Below, in pieces: positions 51,201 to 59,820 of a stretch of 64,000 nt of DNA (within the stretch, counting starts at the first letter, position 1; each line of letters begins with the position of its first letter). The notes below the pieces were generated by a model. The model was not told the DNA's origin, searched no databases, and saw nothing but the letters and a program-made list of their open reading frames with translations. The DNA comes from Nonomuraea jiangxiensis (GTDB lineage: Bacteria; Actinomycetota; Actinomycetes; Streptosporangiales; Streptosporangiaceae). The DNA is taken from NCBI RefSeq assembly GCF_900099965.1, contig NZ_FNDJ01000005.1, positions 310,001 to 374,000 of the forward strand, in the 5' to 3' direction. A program made the position numbers and the translations under genes.

Positions 51201-51652
51201 ACCGGCGACTGGACGAGCTCGCCGTTCCGCACGCCGATGCCCTCGGCGGCGCCGGAGTTGTTGATGTCGAAGAAGTCGCCGTTGACGGCGGCGACGGCCC
51301 GGGAGCGCCGGGCGGGGCCGGACAGCGGCTCGGTCCTGGACACCTCGCCGGAGAAGACGTAGTCGGCCTTCGCGCCGCCGAGGTCGGCAGTGACGGCGTC
51401 GGCACGCAGCCACCCGAGCGCGTCGTAGGTGTCGAACGAGGTCAGCGAGATGCCCGGGGCGATCGGCCGGGTCCTCTTGGCCGTCTCCAGCTTCTGCCCG
51501 GCCTCCTGGGCGAGCAGCGTGGACGGCGGCGGGTAGGACGACGCCTCGAGCGCGTCCTCTGCGGGAACTGCGGGGTCGGCCTGCGCGGGCACGGCGGTCA
51601 GGGCCACGGGCCCTAATAACAGTGCGGCGGCCAGCAATCGGAGGGTCTGCAC
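48263..51652 (-). CDS. Secreted phosphodiester glycosidase / metallophosphoesterase fusion
   Basis: A 1129-residue exported protein with a signal peptide (residues 1-26). Residues about 80-400 are a NAGPA-type phosphodiester glycosidase domain with the hallmark NALNLDGGGSSTM. A middle part of beta-sandwich domains spans about 400-720. A calcineurin-like phosphoesterase domain follows with MSDAQF, VINGDLVDE and YIPGNHEVMG, and then a C-terminal Ig-like domain. In the phosphoesterase the first motif has Gln where His is usual (D-x-H), and the last reads GAHVGTFH instead of GHxH. It probably attacks sugar-phosphodiester polymers such as wall teichoic or exopolysaccharide material. A GTG start with a promoter-like AT-rich region upstream is used. 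Confidence 0.88.
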   Translation of the reverse strand: MQTLRLLAAALLLGPVALTAVPAQADPAVPAEDALEASSYPPPSTLLAQEAGQKLETAKRTRPIAPGISLTSFDTYDALGWLRADAVTADLGGAKADYVFSGEVSRTEPLSGPARRSRAVAAVNGDFFDINNSGAAEGIGVRNGELVQSPVSGHENAVAVTGDGVGRVLKMYFEGSATPAGGAPIALTQFNQIIQRGGVGLFTPLWGSYNRARAVEGATSVAEAVLVDGVVTEVRTAAGTGPIPAGTSILLGRDAGAASLAALKPGDRVDVKYQPKPSDGGTVKAAIGGNWVLVKDGVVQNSTDTAAHPRTAVGFSADGREMYLLTVDGRQVDSRGVTLNELAQMMIELGAANALNLDGGGSSTMLAREPGSADVQVENSPSDGGERHVPNGLALYAPEGSGKLKGFWLETATDPAKAPGIGPVPGGRPDRVFPGLTRRLTAAGYDETYGPAAGAPSWRSTPAVHGVIRDGRFHALVPGPATVTASRGKAKGSLDLTVLQPLERLGTTSDRLGMQGVNGTATFGVVGYDRNGNSAPIEPGDLTLDYDRNLFEVTAAEEGYFTVKARQATASGLITAKVGKISTAVPVTVGLETKPVADFEDAGSWTFAAARATGSLAAAPGQSGGGLKLSYDFTTSTGTRAAYASPPRQIEVDGQPQAFGLWINSTGKGEWPSLEFYDALGQSQILRGPYMTWTAWRYVEFPVPAGINHPLKLRRFYVAETKAAVSYTNEILIDGLVAKVPPSVSPPAVPEVADPVVKAEVGKMPWRFAVMSDAQFVARAPDSDLVRNARRTLQEIRAAKPDFLVINGDLVDEASPEDFALAKKVLDEELGGKLEYHYIPGNHEVMGGAIDNFRAVFGDTYRTFDHKGTRFVTLDTSRLNLRGGGFDQVAMLRSELDKAAEDPKVGSVAVLFHVPPRDPLPAKASQLGDRKEAALVEGWLADFQRATGKGAAYIGAHVGTFHAGRVDAVPYFVNGNSAKTPATAPDDGGFTGWSLWGVDPVSKSEAEQVRRNWFADAPEWIGTQVRPHVDDLTLTVPASVRVGSPATVTAAVKQGGRTVPAAYPVSVTWSGSPNLHIGSRLTAKPWDVAVLDPATGTLTALRKGTVTVAVTVSGVRRQAQVAIAARAAA

Positions 51653-51674
51653 GACCCGAACTCAATCGCCCGCG

Positions 51675-51702
51675 GTTATAACTTTCAAGACTTGTACGTG
51701 AA
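51675..51702 (-). promoter_or_regulatory. Possible promoter of phosphodiester glycosidase gene
   Basis: On the minus strand TTCACG (51702-51697) and TATAAC (51680-51675) are spaced by 16 bases, 23 bases before the GTG. The patch is markedly AT-rich for this genome. The -35 element is weak. Confidence 0.35.
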
Positions 51703-51715
51703 CTAAAAGATAATT

Positions 51716-53899
51716 TCAGATCTTGGAGGGCTGCAGATCCCCCGGCGGCGGCGACCCCGGCGACCCCGGCGATTCCGGCGACCCTCCCGAACCGGACGGC
51801 TCCGGCGTGCCGGACCGCTCCGCCTGCTCCGGCGCGTCGCCCGAGGCCATGGCGCGTACCCCGGCGTGCAGCACCAGCGGCACCGACAGCGCCACCACCA
51901 TGGACAGCACGGCCGTGCCCGAGTCGTTGACCAGCATGCCGATCACCCCGCTGACCAGGGCGCCGATGAGCCCGGCCCGCAGCATGGGCGCCTGCGTGAA
52001 CGCCCTGGGCACCGCGCCCGCGCTCACCTTGCCCGGCCGCAGCACCGCGAACACCAGGAAGATCATCCCGGCCAGCACGATCGGCATGAGGTTCGGCGAG
52101 AGCATGGTGTTGAGCATGGCGCCGAGCTTGCGCCCGATCATGGGCAGGAACGTCCCGTCGATCACCTGGCCCACGAACCTGCCCAGGTGCGTCTGCGTGG
52201 CCGGCGGCCGCAGGAAGTCGAGCACCGCGATGGCCGACACCAGCACGCCGCCCAGCACGCAGAACCCGGCCAGCTTCAGCAGCGACACCCGCCGGCCGGC
52301 CACCAGCAGCGCGACCACGGCGATGCCCGGCACGAACGCGATCACGCCGCCGAAGTCGCTGCCCACCCCTGGCCAGCCCGCCAGCAGCATCGCGATCACG
52401 CCGAGGCCCACCACGACGGCGACCGCGGCCTTCTGGCGCCCGGCGCGTACGAGGTGCTCGGCGACGATGGCGGTGCCCGTCAGCACGGAGGTGGCCAGCA
52501 GCGCGAACGGGATGTTCGCCAGCCCGTAGTAGCGCCCGCCGACCACGGCCGTGTAGCCCATCAGGCTGTTGAACTGCAACGTCGTCCCGGTCAGCAGGTC
52601 CCCCACCAGGATGGCGGCGGTGATGACGGCCACCGCGGCGGGTGGCCCGAGCGGGTCCCGCCGCCATGGACCGCACAGCGCGATCGTGGCGATGAGCGCC
52701 GTGATCGCCAGCACCCCGGCGACCGCCGTCGGGATGAGGTACGGGCTGCGGTCCCACGGCAGCAGGTTGACCGCGTAGGTGGAGACGGGCATCGCAGCGA
52801 GCACGATGGCGGCCGAGCCGATCAGCCGCAGCCGCCGGCGGCGCGACAGCAGGAAGTAGGCCAGCACGTAGAAGCTCACCTGGACGACGGCGAACGAGGT
52901 GAAGAACACCCCCGTGGCGCCGCGCACCGACACTCCCGCCAGGTCGTCCCTGCGCAGGTCGGCGGGGGTCGTGGTGGGGCCGAGCCGCCACTGCTGGCCG
53001 ACGACGGTCGGGGGGGCCGCGATGCCGGCGGCGGCGAGAACCGTGGGCGTGATGTCGGGCAGGACGACCAGATCGTCTCTTCGGGTGGAGTTCGTCCCGA
53101 CGGCCGGCCCGGACACCTCACCGGCCGCCTCACCGGAGGGCGTGGCCGCGCGCTTCCACATCGCCACCCGCAGGTGCGGCACGGAGCCGTGGTCGCTGAT
53201 CCCGGCCAGCACGATCTCCGTGCCGGCGGGCAGCCGGTCCAGCACCGTGCCGATCCGGGCGTCGGCCTCGCGCGCCAGGGCCCGCCGCCGCTCCGGCGCG
53301 AGCGGCTCCGGCTCCTGGGGCAGCTTGCCGTCCACCAGGTACGGCCGCACCAGCGTGTCCACGTCCACCGCCAGCACCCGGCACCGCGACCAGTCGGTCA
53401 GCCCGCCGGGCTCGCTCGCGTACAGGTCGACCTTGCCCGCCCGGTCGGCCAGGCCCAGCGCCGCGCCCCTGCCCACGGCGGCCGTACACTGGCCGGCGGC
53501 GTGCACGGCCTCGCCGAGCGTGCCCGCGTAGGTGCCGTCACGGGTGGTGTGCAGCCAGGACACGTCGGTGACGACCGCCCCCGCGCCCTGCGCGACCGGC
53601 TCGGGCGGCAGCCCGCAGCGCTGCCCGACGGCCGAGCGCACGCCCGACGACACGGTCAGCCACCCGTCGTAGGGGCAGGCCAGGGTGCCCACGGTCTTGA
53701 CCGAGACCGAGCCGAGCCCGCTCTCCCCGGCCAGCCGCCACAGGCGCGGCGTGTCCTGGGCGTTGACGTCCGACCACAGCAGGCCCGGCACCCCGATGAA
53801 CGCGACCCGCCCCGCCTCGGCCGCGCGGGCCTCCGCGTGGACCGGCGGTGCCGCCCACCACAGCCCCGACGCGACCAGCAGTAGCAGCACCCATCTCAC
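51716..53899 (-). CDS. Polytopic membrane protein with extracytoplasmic alkaline-phosphatase-like domain
   Basis: A 727-residue protein. A signal/anchor at residues 1-20 precedes an external domain of about 320 residues with features of the alkaline-phosphatase superfamily (VAFIGVPGLLWSDV, a DHGSVPHLRVAMW stretch, VLPDITPTVLAAAG). Ten or so membrane helices follow (residues 335-680). The C-terminal tail is rich in Pro, Gly, Ser and Glu. A role in cell-surface phosphate or polymer chemistry is inferred. It lies 63 bases upstream of the phosphodiester glycosidase gene on the same strand and may serve the same pathway. No characterised homologue is known to me. Confidence 0.75.
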   Translation of the reverse strand: MRWVLLLLVASGLWWAAPPVHAEARAAEAGRVAFIGVPGLLWSDVNAQDTPRLWRLAGESGLGSVSVKTVGTLACPYDGWLTVSSGVRSAVGQRCGLPPEPVAQGAGAVVTDVSWLHTTRDGTYAGTLGEAVHAAGQCTAAVGRGAALGLADRAGKVDLYASEPGGLTDWSRCRVLAVDVDTLVRPYLVDGKLPQEPEPLAPERRRALAREADARIGTVLDRLPAGTEIVLAGISDHGSVPHLRVAMWKRAATPSGEAAGEVSGPAVGTNSTRRDDLVVLPDITPTVLAAAGIAAPPTVVGQQWRLGPTTTPADLRRDDLAGVSVRGATGVFFTSFAVVQVSFYVLAYFLLSRRRRLRLIGSAAIVLAAMPVSTYAVNLLPWDRSPYLIPTAVAGVLAITALIATIALCGPWRRDPLGPPAAVAVITAAILVGDLLTGTTLQFNSLMGYTAVVGGRYYGLANIPFALLATSVLTGTAIVAEHLVRAGRQKAAVAVVVGLGVIAMLLAGWPGVGSDFGGVIAFVPGIAVVALLVAGRRVSLLKLAGFCVLGGVLVSAIAVLDFLRPPATQTHLGRFVGQVIDGTFLPMIGRKLGAMLNTMLSPNLMPIVLAGMIFLVFAVLRPGKVSAGAVPRAFTQAPMLRAGLIGALVSGVIGMLVNDSGTAVLSMVVALSVPLVLHAGVRAMASGDAPEQAERSGTPEPSGSGGSPESPGSPGSPPPGDLQPSKI

Positions 53900-53964
53900 C
53901 GTCGGCCCCCGTGTTCCCTGCGGAAAGGTCTTCGAGTCCCCGAAACCCTACAGGGCGGGCCGTT

Positions 53965-56328
53965 CTAGACGGCGGGTTTCACGACGATCAGTCGGGCCAG
54001 TGCGGCATCGTAGGAGGGTTCGAGCCAGTAGTCCGAATGCCAGCGGGCCATCGGCAGCGGCCGGCCGGGCCTGGCCGGCAACGGATCCCAGCAGAACTCG
54101 TCCACGTCGTCCCCGTTGGCCGCGTCCGCGACGGCCGGTCCTGGGGCGGCTTTCCCGGCGGCGAGCGGATCGACCCGCCGGAACGCCGGTCCGCCGATCG
54201 GGTCGCTGAGCCGGTAGAGGTTGCACCAGGACACGGCGGTACGCACGGCGGACAGGCCGTCGTCGCCGAAGTAGGCGGGGAAGAAGGCGGCGTACAGGCG
54301 GCGCAGCGGCGAGCCGTGGGTGAGCAGCCGCACCCGGGGGCGCAGCTCGGGCCCCAGCTGCGGCACCAGGGCGGCGGCGATGACGGCGCCCTGGCTGTGT
54401 CCGGACAGCACGACCTCGTCCCGGTCGGTCTCGGCCAGGTCGCCGACGCGGGCGATCAGCTCGGGGACGACGCGTTCGGTGTAGCAGGGCGGCGCCAGCG
54501 GGTGCACGGCCCTGGGCCAGAAGGTGGCCACGTCCCACACGATGCCGATCGTCCTGCGCAGCCGCGGATCGCGGTACGTCCGCCGGCCCAGCACCACCAG
54601 TCCGACGACGAAGGCGGTGGTGGCCCAGCTCCCGACGGTGGCGAGCAGCCCCGCGAGCCCCCCGTCCGGGGTGAACAGCCCGAACCGGTCGATCACGGTC
54701 ACGGCCAGGGTTCCGGCCACCCCGATCCCGGTGAGCACCCCGAGCGCCAGCCCGGCCCGGTCGGTGAGCGCGGCCAGCGACCACATGCGCGCGACCGTGA
54801 CGCAGTCGCGCTCGCCGTAGTACGGCCGCAGCTCGGGGACGAGCCGGCGCGCGTGGCTGCCCCGGATCAGCCACAGGACGAGCGCGACGGCGGCGAACCC
54901 GGCCCCCAGCAGCGGCACCAGGGCCGCCGTCCACCAGAACGGGGCGTCGAGGAAGAGCCTGCCGTCGAGCGGGTCCGGCGCGGCCGGGGTGGCGGGGGCG
55001 CCGAAGAACGTGGCGGTCCAGAACAGCACGCCGAGCGACAGCCCGTTGGCGCAGCCCGCGGCCGCCATCAGCACGAACCAGGCGCCCATCCCGCACAGCG
55101 GCCGCCGCGCGGACTCGCCCCGGTCCCTGCGGGCCAGCACGCCGGTGGTGACCAGGACGAACAGCCCGAGTGCGATGGTGAACGCGATGTGGAACGCTCC
55201 AAATCCGATGTCGGGAAGTTGCCGCGCCGCCGATTGCGCGGGCATCCCGGCCAGGGCCAGCCCGATCGTGAGGGCGAGCACGGCCAGCGTGGCCGCGCGC
55301 AACGCCTGGCAGGCCGGCGACAGCCACCGGGGCACCGACTCGCTGGAGTGCGGGTCCATCCGCCGGGCGATCGACGGCAGCGCGGCCAGCCCCGCGGCGG
55401 CGAGTTGCAGGCCCGCGTTGGCGACGGTCAGCATCAGGCCGCGCGGGGTGCCGGTGAAGGGGGCGGACACGGCCAGCCCGATCGAGGCGAGCGCGAAGCA
55501 GACGTGCACGACCCGCAGCCGCCACACCGGCGCGCCGCCGTGCCACAACCGGGGCCGCGCCAGCAGCACCCCGCTCCGGACGCCACTGGACGGACCGCCC
55601 GCCCCTTCACCGTGACCCCCGGACGGACCGGCCCCGGGCTCGCCCCGACCACCGGGCTCGTCCTGGCCGGCGGGCGGGTGCTCGCTCCGGATGCCGCCGA
55701 CCAGGGGTGGGACCGTGCGCTCGTCGCGGCTCCAGGTGCGCCGGGCGAGCCACCATAGCAGGGCGACGAGCAGCAGCGGCACCAGCGCGGTGACCGCCAG
55801 CCGCTTCGACGGCTCGTCCCCCCACAATGTGCCCAGCCAGTGCACCCAGCCGGGCGCGGACTCCCGGGTGCAGGCGCGGCCGGCGGCGGTGCACTGCCAG
55901 CCGACGAGGTCCACGCTGGCCCGGGTGACGGCGCCGACGAGCGTCCCGGTGAGCAGCAGGGCGAACAGCCGCAGCGCGGCCTCCGTGGCGTGCCGCAGCC
56001 GGGTCCCGCCCGGCGGCCGGGGCAGCATGAAGTACGACACGTTGGCCAGCGAGAACGGCAGCAGCAGGAGCCACAGCGCGATCGCCCGGCCGCCGGAGGT
56101 GAGGCCACCCCACGCGTAGGCCTCCCGGTGGTGGCTGTCCGGCACGTCCGCGTGGTCGCCGGCCGGCGGCCCGGCGGCCCACCAGCGCCGGTAGAAGCCC
56201 GTGGTGCCATCACCGGCGACGAGCCGGGGGTGGGGGTGGTTGAGGATGCCCGCCGGCGGGGTGCCGGAAGCGCCGTGTACGCGTAGCTCGGTCACACCTC
56301 CGCGGGTCTCGTCCAGGAATCCGTCCAT
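53965..56328 (-). CDS. Membrane protein with lipase-like serine-hydrolase domain
   Basis: A protein of about 787 residues. The first part has a soluble N-terminus with HGASGTPPAGIL and about eight membrane helices interrupted by a long Gly/Pro-rich cytoplasmic or external loop. The C-terminal region carries the nucleophile elbow GHSQG in EVVLSGHSQGAVIAAALV, and a later His in ARWHSDYWLEP that could complete the triad. This pattern occurs in uncharacterised actinobacterial proteins. A membrane-tethered esterase is likely. The ATG at 56328 is chosen over a TTG at 56343; neither has a strong Shine-Dalgarno. Confidence 0.7.
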   Translation of the reverse strand: MDGFLDETRGGVTELRVHGASGTPPAGILNHPHPRLVAGDGTTGFYRRWWAAGPPAGDHADVPDSHHREAYAWGGLTSGGRAIALWLLLLPFSLANVSYFMLPRPPGGTRLRHATEAALRLFALLLTGTLVGAVTRASVDLVGWQCTAAGRACTRESAPGWVHWLGTLWGDEPSKRLAVTALVPLLLVALLWWLARRTWSRDERTVPPLVGGIRSEHPPAGQDEPGGRGEPGAGPSGGHGEGAGGPSSGVRSGVLLARPRLWHGGAPVWRLRVVHVCFALASIGLAVSAPFTGTPRGLMLTVANAGLQLAAAGLAALPSIARRMDPHSSESVPRWLSPACQALRAATLAVLALTIGLALAGMPAQSAARQLPDIGFGAFHIAFTIALGLFVLVTTGVLARRDRGESARRPLCGMGAWFVLMAAAGCANGLSLGVLFWTATFFGAPATPAAPDPLDGRLFLDAPFWWTAALVPLLGAGFAAVALVLWLIRGSHARRLVPELRPYYGERDCVTVARMWSLAALTDRAGLALGVLTGIGVAGTLAVTVIDRFGLFTPDGGLAGLLATVGSWATTAFVVGLVVLGRRTYRDPRLRRTIGIVWDVATFWPRAVHPLAPPCYTERVVPELIARVGDLAETDRDEVVLSGHSQGAVIAAALVPQLGPELRPRVRLLTHGSPLRRLYAAFFPAYFGDDGLSAVRTAVSWCNLYRLSDPIGGPAFRRVDPLAAGKAAPGPAVADAANGDDVDEFCWDPLPARPGRPLPMARWHSDYWLEPSYDAALARLIVVKPAV

Positions 56329-56387
56329 GTCATCAGGATCCAACGCCTGTCACGTACAGTGATCGAGCTATTGCCCTGCGGATATGG

Positions 56388-57290
56388 TCAGGCTTTTGTG
56401 GCGCCCGCGGTGAGCCCGGTGACGAGGTGGCGCTGGACCAGCAGGAAGACCGCCCCGGCCGGGAGCGCGATGAGCACGGCCGAGGCCGTCATCAGGCCCC
56501 AGTCGGACCAGTGCAGGCCGACGAACTGCTGCAGCCCGACACCCAGGGTGCGCTTGTCCTCCTGGGTCATGAACACGGTGGCGTAGCCCACCTCTCCCCA
56601 GGCCGTCATGAAGCAGTAGAAGGCGGTCACCGCGACCCCCGGCCGGGCCAGCGGCAGCACGACCCGCCAGAAGGCGCCGAACGGGGTCAGCCCGTCCACC
56701 ATCGCGGCCTGGTCGATCTCGATCGGCACGGTGTCGAAGTAGCTCTTCATCATCCAGGCGCAGAACGGCACCGCGATCGTCATGTACGCGATCACCAGGC
56801 CCGGGATCTGGTTGAGCAGCCCCAGCCGGGCCATCAGGTTGAACAGCGGCACGATGAGGATGGCCACCGGGAACATCTGGGTGACCAGCAGCAGCCACAT
56901 CGTCGCCCGGTGGCCGGGGAAGCGGAACCTGCTGACCGCGTAGCCGGTGCTGGCCGCCAGGAAGACGCCGAGCACCATGGTGAGCCCGGCGGTCAGCACG
57001 CTGTTGAGCAGCCACTGCGGGAACTCGGTGCCGGTCAGCACCCGGACGTAGTTGTCGAGCGAGGGGTCGTTGAAGAACCGCAGCTCCGTGGACAACCAGC
57101 CGTTGCGCGGTTTGAGCGAGGTCAGCACCAGCCAGGCGACCGGGAACAGGGAGATCGCCACCGCGATCAGCAGCCCCGCGTGCAGCCCGACGGAGGCCAG
57201 CGGGCCGCGCTCGCCGCGCGGGCGCGCACGGGGCGACGTGCGGGGCGACGTCGGGGGCGGCGTGCGGACGGTGTGCACCGGGGAGGTCAC
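56388..57290 (-). CDS. malG: ABC maltooligosaccharide-type permease MalG
   Basis: A 300-residue permease with an Arg/Pro-rich N-terminus and six helices. The EAA loop reads DQAAMVDGLTPFGAFWRVVLP. The GTG start overlaps the MalF stop as GTGA. With MalF it forms the channel of a CUT1 importer for malto-oligosaccharides. Substrate is inferred from the divergent pullulanase gene and the order malE-malF-malG. There is no ATPase gene in the operon. Confidence 0.93.
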   Translation of the reverse strand: MTSPVHTVRTPPPTSPRTSPRARPRGERGPLASVGLHAGLLIAVAISLFPVAWLVLTSLKPRNGWLSTELRFFNDPSLDNYVRVLTGTEFPQWLLNSVLTAGLTMVLGVFLAASTGYAVSRFRFPGHRATMWLLLVTQMFPVAILIVPLFNLMARLGLLNQIPGLVIAYMTIAVPFCAWMMKSYFDTVPIEIDQAAMVDGLTPFGAFWRVVLPLARPGVAVTAFYCFMTAWGEVGYATVFMTQEDKRTLGVGLQQFVGLHWSDWGLMTASAVLIALPAGAVFLLVQRHLVTGLTAGATKA

Positions 57291-58288
57291 CAGGGGTCTC
57301 CTTGGGAGCGCAGGGTGCGGCGGTAGCCGAGGGCGAGCACGACGAGCATGGCCAGGATGATCACGCCCCAGGCGGCCGAGCCGGCGTAGTCGCGGATCCC
57401 GGTGAAGGCCTCGCGGAAGGCGTAGGTGACCAGGATCTCGGTCTCGCTGCCCGGCCCGCCCCCGGTGATCAGGAAGATGATGGGGAACATGTTGAACGTC
57501 CAGATCGTGCCGAGCAGGACCACGGTGCCGGACACCTGCCGCAGGCCGGGCAGCGTGATCGAGGCGAACCGCTGCCAGGGGGATGCGCCGTCCACCTCGG
57601 CGGCCTCGTAGAGCTCGGCGGGGATCGACTGCAGGCCGCCGAGCAGGGCGACCATCATGAAGGGCACGCCGAGCCAGACGTTCACCGCGATCACCGCGAT
57701 CTTGGCGGTGGTCGGGTCGTCCAGCCAGCCCACCCCCGACAGGCCGGCCAGCTTCAGGAAGCCGTTGATCACGCCGTAGTCGCTGTTGTAGAGGTAGCGC
57801 CAGATGAAGGCGGCCACGAACGCCGGGACGGCCCAGGGCAGGATCAGCAGCACCCGGTAGAGGGAGCGGAGGCGGAGCTTGCGGTTGAGCATCACGGCCA
57901 GGCCCAGTCCGATGCCGTAGTGCAGGCCCACGCAGGCGACCGTCCAGATGACGGTCCACAGCAGCTTGTCCCAGAACAGGCTGCTGGTCAGGATCTGCAC
58001 GTAGTTGTCCAGGCCGACGAACTCGTACGTGGCGGGGATGACGTTCACCCCGATGGTGCGGCCGATGGTGGCCTCGGTCGCGTCCGTCAGCGACAGGTAC
58101 ACCCCCCACACCAGCGGCCAGCCGATCAGGACCAGCATGACGACGATCGCCGGTGCGATCATCGCCCAGGCGTACCAGTGGGTGGACATCGACCGCCGCA
58201 GCGGGCCCTGCCTGTCGGGGCGCCCGTCATGGCGCCGGCCGCGGGCGGACTCGCTCGCGGCCGGCACGCCTCCGGTGGAGACCGCCAC
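57287..58288 (-). CDS. malF: ABC maltooligosaccharide-type permease MalF
   Basis: A 333-residue permease. The first 35 residues are basic and soluble, followed by six helices; the EAA loop is YEAAEVDGASPWQRFASITLP. It starts at GTG three bases after the binding-protein stop and overlaps malG. It is shorter than E. coli MalF because it lacks the large periplasmic P2 loop, as usual in Gram-positive bacteria. Confidence 0.93.
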   Translation of the reverse strand: MAVSTGGVPAASESARGRRHDGRPDRQGPLRRSMSTHWYAWAMIAPAIVVMLVLIGWPLVWGVYLSLTDATEATIGRTIGVNVIPATYEFVGLDNYVQILTSSLFWDKLLWTVIWTVACVGLHYGIGLGLAVMLNRKLRLRSLYRVLLILPWAVPAFVAAFIWRYLYNSDYGVINGFLKLAGLSGVGWLDDPTTAKIAVIAVNVWLGVPFMMVALLGGLQSIPAELYEAAEVDGASPWQRFASITLPGLRQVSGTVVLLGTIWTFNMFPIIFLITGGGPGSETEILVTYAFREAFTGIRDYAGSAAWGVIILAMLVVLALGYRRTLRSQGDPW

Positions 58289-58291
58289 CGC

Positions 58292-59578
58292 TCAGCTCCA
58301 GTCCTTCATGATCCCGCGATACTGCTCGTAGACCTTCTTGAGCATGTCCGTGGGGGTGGACTCGCCGCCGACGAGTGCCTGGTAGCCCTCCAGCAGCGGC
58401 TGGAACAGCTGGCCGCCCTCGGGGATCCACGGGCGGGGCACGGCGGTGTCCATGATCGGCTTGAACACGGCCACGTCCGCGTTGCCCTGGACGGCGGGGT
58501 CGGCGTAGGCGGAGGTACGGGTGGGGAGCAGGCTGATCTCCTTGGCGATCTTCGCCTGGGCCTGGACCGTGGTCATGAACCGGACGAACTCGTACGCCGC
58601 CGGGATGTTCTTCGACCCGGCGTAGATCGCCAGGTTCCAGCCGCCGGTGGGCGCGCCGGCCTTGACCGACCCGGCGGGCACGGGGGCGATGCCCAGGTTG
58701 GCCTTGTCCTGGAACTCCTTGCCCTGGTAGATCTCCGACAGGGCCCACGGGCCATTGTAGATCATCGCCGCCTTGCCCTCCTTGAGGGCGGTCATGGCGT
58801 TGGCGTAGCTGTCCGTGGTGGCGGGCTTGGGCGCGGCGCCGGAGCTGATGAGGTCGGCCACGGTCTGGATGGCCTTTGCGTTCGCCGGGGAGTTGACCAC
58901 GATCTTCTTGTTCGGCACGTCCAGCAGGTCGCCGCCCTCACCGTAGATGAACGGCAGCAGGAAGTAGGAGTCCACGTTGAGCGCGAGCCCGGCCGCGCCG
59001 GTCTTGGCCTTGACGTCCAGGGCGGTCTGCTTCAGCTCGGCGACCGTGGCCGGCGGCGCGTCGTGGCCGGCCTCCTTCAGCAGCCGCTTGTTGTAGATCA
59101 GCGCCAGCGTGTCGGTCACCTGCGGCACCGCGTAGGTCTTGCCGTTGAACTTGGTGCTGGACAGCGGTCCTGGCAGGAAGTCGTCCGGCCGGTCCACCGC
59201 GCGGGTGCCGTCCAGCGGCTGCAGGTAGCCCAGCGAGGCGAACTGCGAGGTCCAGGCCACCTCGGAGCGGATCACGTCCGGCGCCCCCGACCCGGCCTGG
59301 GCCGCGGTCTGGAACTGGTTCTGTGCCTGGTCCGACGGCACGTTCACATAGTTGACCTTGATCTGCGGATATTGTGCCTGGAACTCCTTGATCAACGCCT
59401 GGAACGTCGGCCCCTCGCTGTCCGGGCGCGTCGTGTCCCACCACGTCACCTCGCCCTTGATCTGCGACGGGTCGGAAACGGTCGGGGCGGTGCCCGCGCT
59501 CTCGCCACCGCCGCCGCACGCGGAGATCGTCAGGGTCAATGCCGCGACGGCCGCAACGGCCGGTAAGAGTCGTCGCAT
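58292..59578 (-). CDS. malE: Maltooligosaccharide-binding lipoprotein MalE
   Basis: A 428-residue solute-binding lipoprotein. The signal ends in TISACGGGG (lipobox Cys20). Typical MalE-like parts include TWWDTTRPDSEGPTF, MIYNGPWALSEI and PRPWIPEGGQLFQPL. It captures sugars at the cell surface for MalFG. The ATG follows GAGGAAAAGG. The upstream region holds TTGCA/CTTGC repeats that may bind a MalR-type repressor. No malR gene is present in this window. Confidence 0.93.
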   Translation of the reverse strand: MRRLLPAVAAVAALTLTISACGGGGESAGTAPTVSDPSQIKGEVTWWDTTRPDSEGPTFQALIKEFQAQYPQIKVNYVNVPSDQAQNQFQTAAQAGSGAPDVIRSEVAWTSQFASLGYLQPLDGTRAVDRPDDFLPGPLSSTKFNGKTYAVPQVTDTLALIYNKRLLKEAGHDAPPATVAELKQTALDVKAKTGAAGLALNVDSYFLLPFIYGEGGDLLDVPNKKIVVNSPANAKAIQTVADLISSGAAPKPATTDSYANAMTALKEGKAAMIYNGPWALSEIYQGKEFQDKANLGIAPVPAGSVKAGAPTGGWNLAIYAGSKNIPAAYEFVRFMTTVQAQAKIAKEISLLPTRTSAYADPAVQGNADVAVFKPIMDTAVPRPWIPEGGQLFQPLLEGYQALVGGESTPTDMLKKVYEQYRGIMKDWS

Positions 59579-59655
59579 GTCCTTTTCCTCACTGCTGGCC
59601 GGAGGTCGGGGTACGCCGGAGATTACGCCGACGTGACCCCGATCGATAGATCAGG

Positions 59656-59673
59656 ACGCAAGGTTTCTGCAAG
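59656..59673 (-). promoter_or_regulatory. CTTGC direct repeat upstream of malE
   Basis: On the minus strand CTTGCAG (59673-59667) and CTTGCGT (59662-59656) form a direct repeat with an 11-base period, 78 bases ahead of malE. Streptomyces MalR/Reg1-controlled genes carry CTTGCAG repeats, as far as I recall. Confidence 0.45.
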
Positions 59674-59715
59674 TTGTTACATTGATCCATCCGCGTGCCC
59701 CGGACGGTCTCGCGG

Positions 59716-59741
59716 CCTGCGGATTTTGCCGTTTCCGCAGG
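59716..59741. promoter_or_regulatory. Hairpin or operator in malE-pulA region
   Basis: CCTGCGGA and TCCGCAGG form a perfect eight-base inverted repeat around a ten-base loop, midway in the divergent region. It may be an operator or a hairpin in a leader. Confidence 0.35.
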
Positions 59742-59820
59742 TCATGATGGACTTCTCCGCATTGTGCTCCGCGTCCGGCGGCGCGTCCATCGACGTACGG
59801 GCCAGGAAGCCGTTTGGACT

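Noticed and set aside
48017..51616. 1199-codon open frame on the plus strand
   Set aside because: It mirrors the phosphodiester glycosidase gene; composition is that of an antisense shadow and no family is recognisable.
49227..52991. 1254-codon open frame on the minus strand spanning two genes
   Set aside because: It is an alternate frame of the genes at 48263 and 51716, Arg/Gly/Ala-rich and without motifs.
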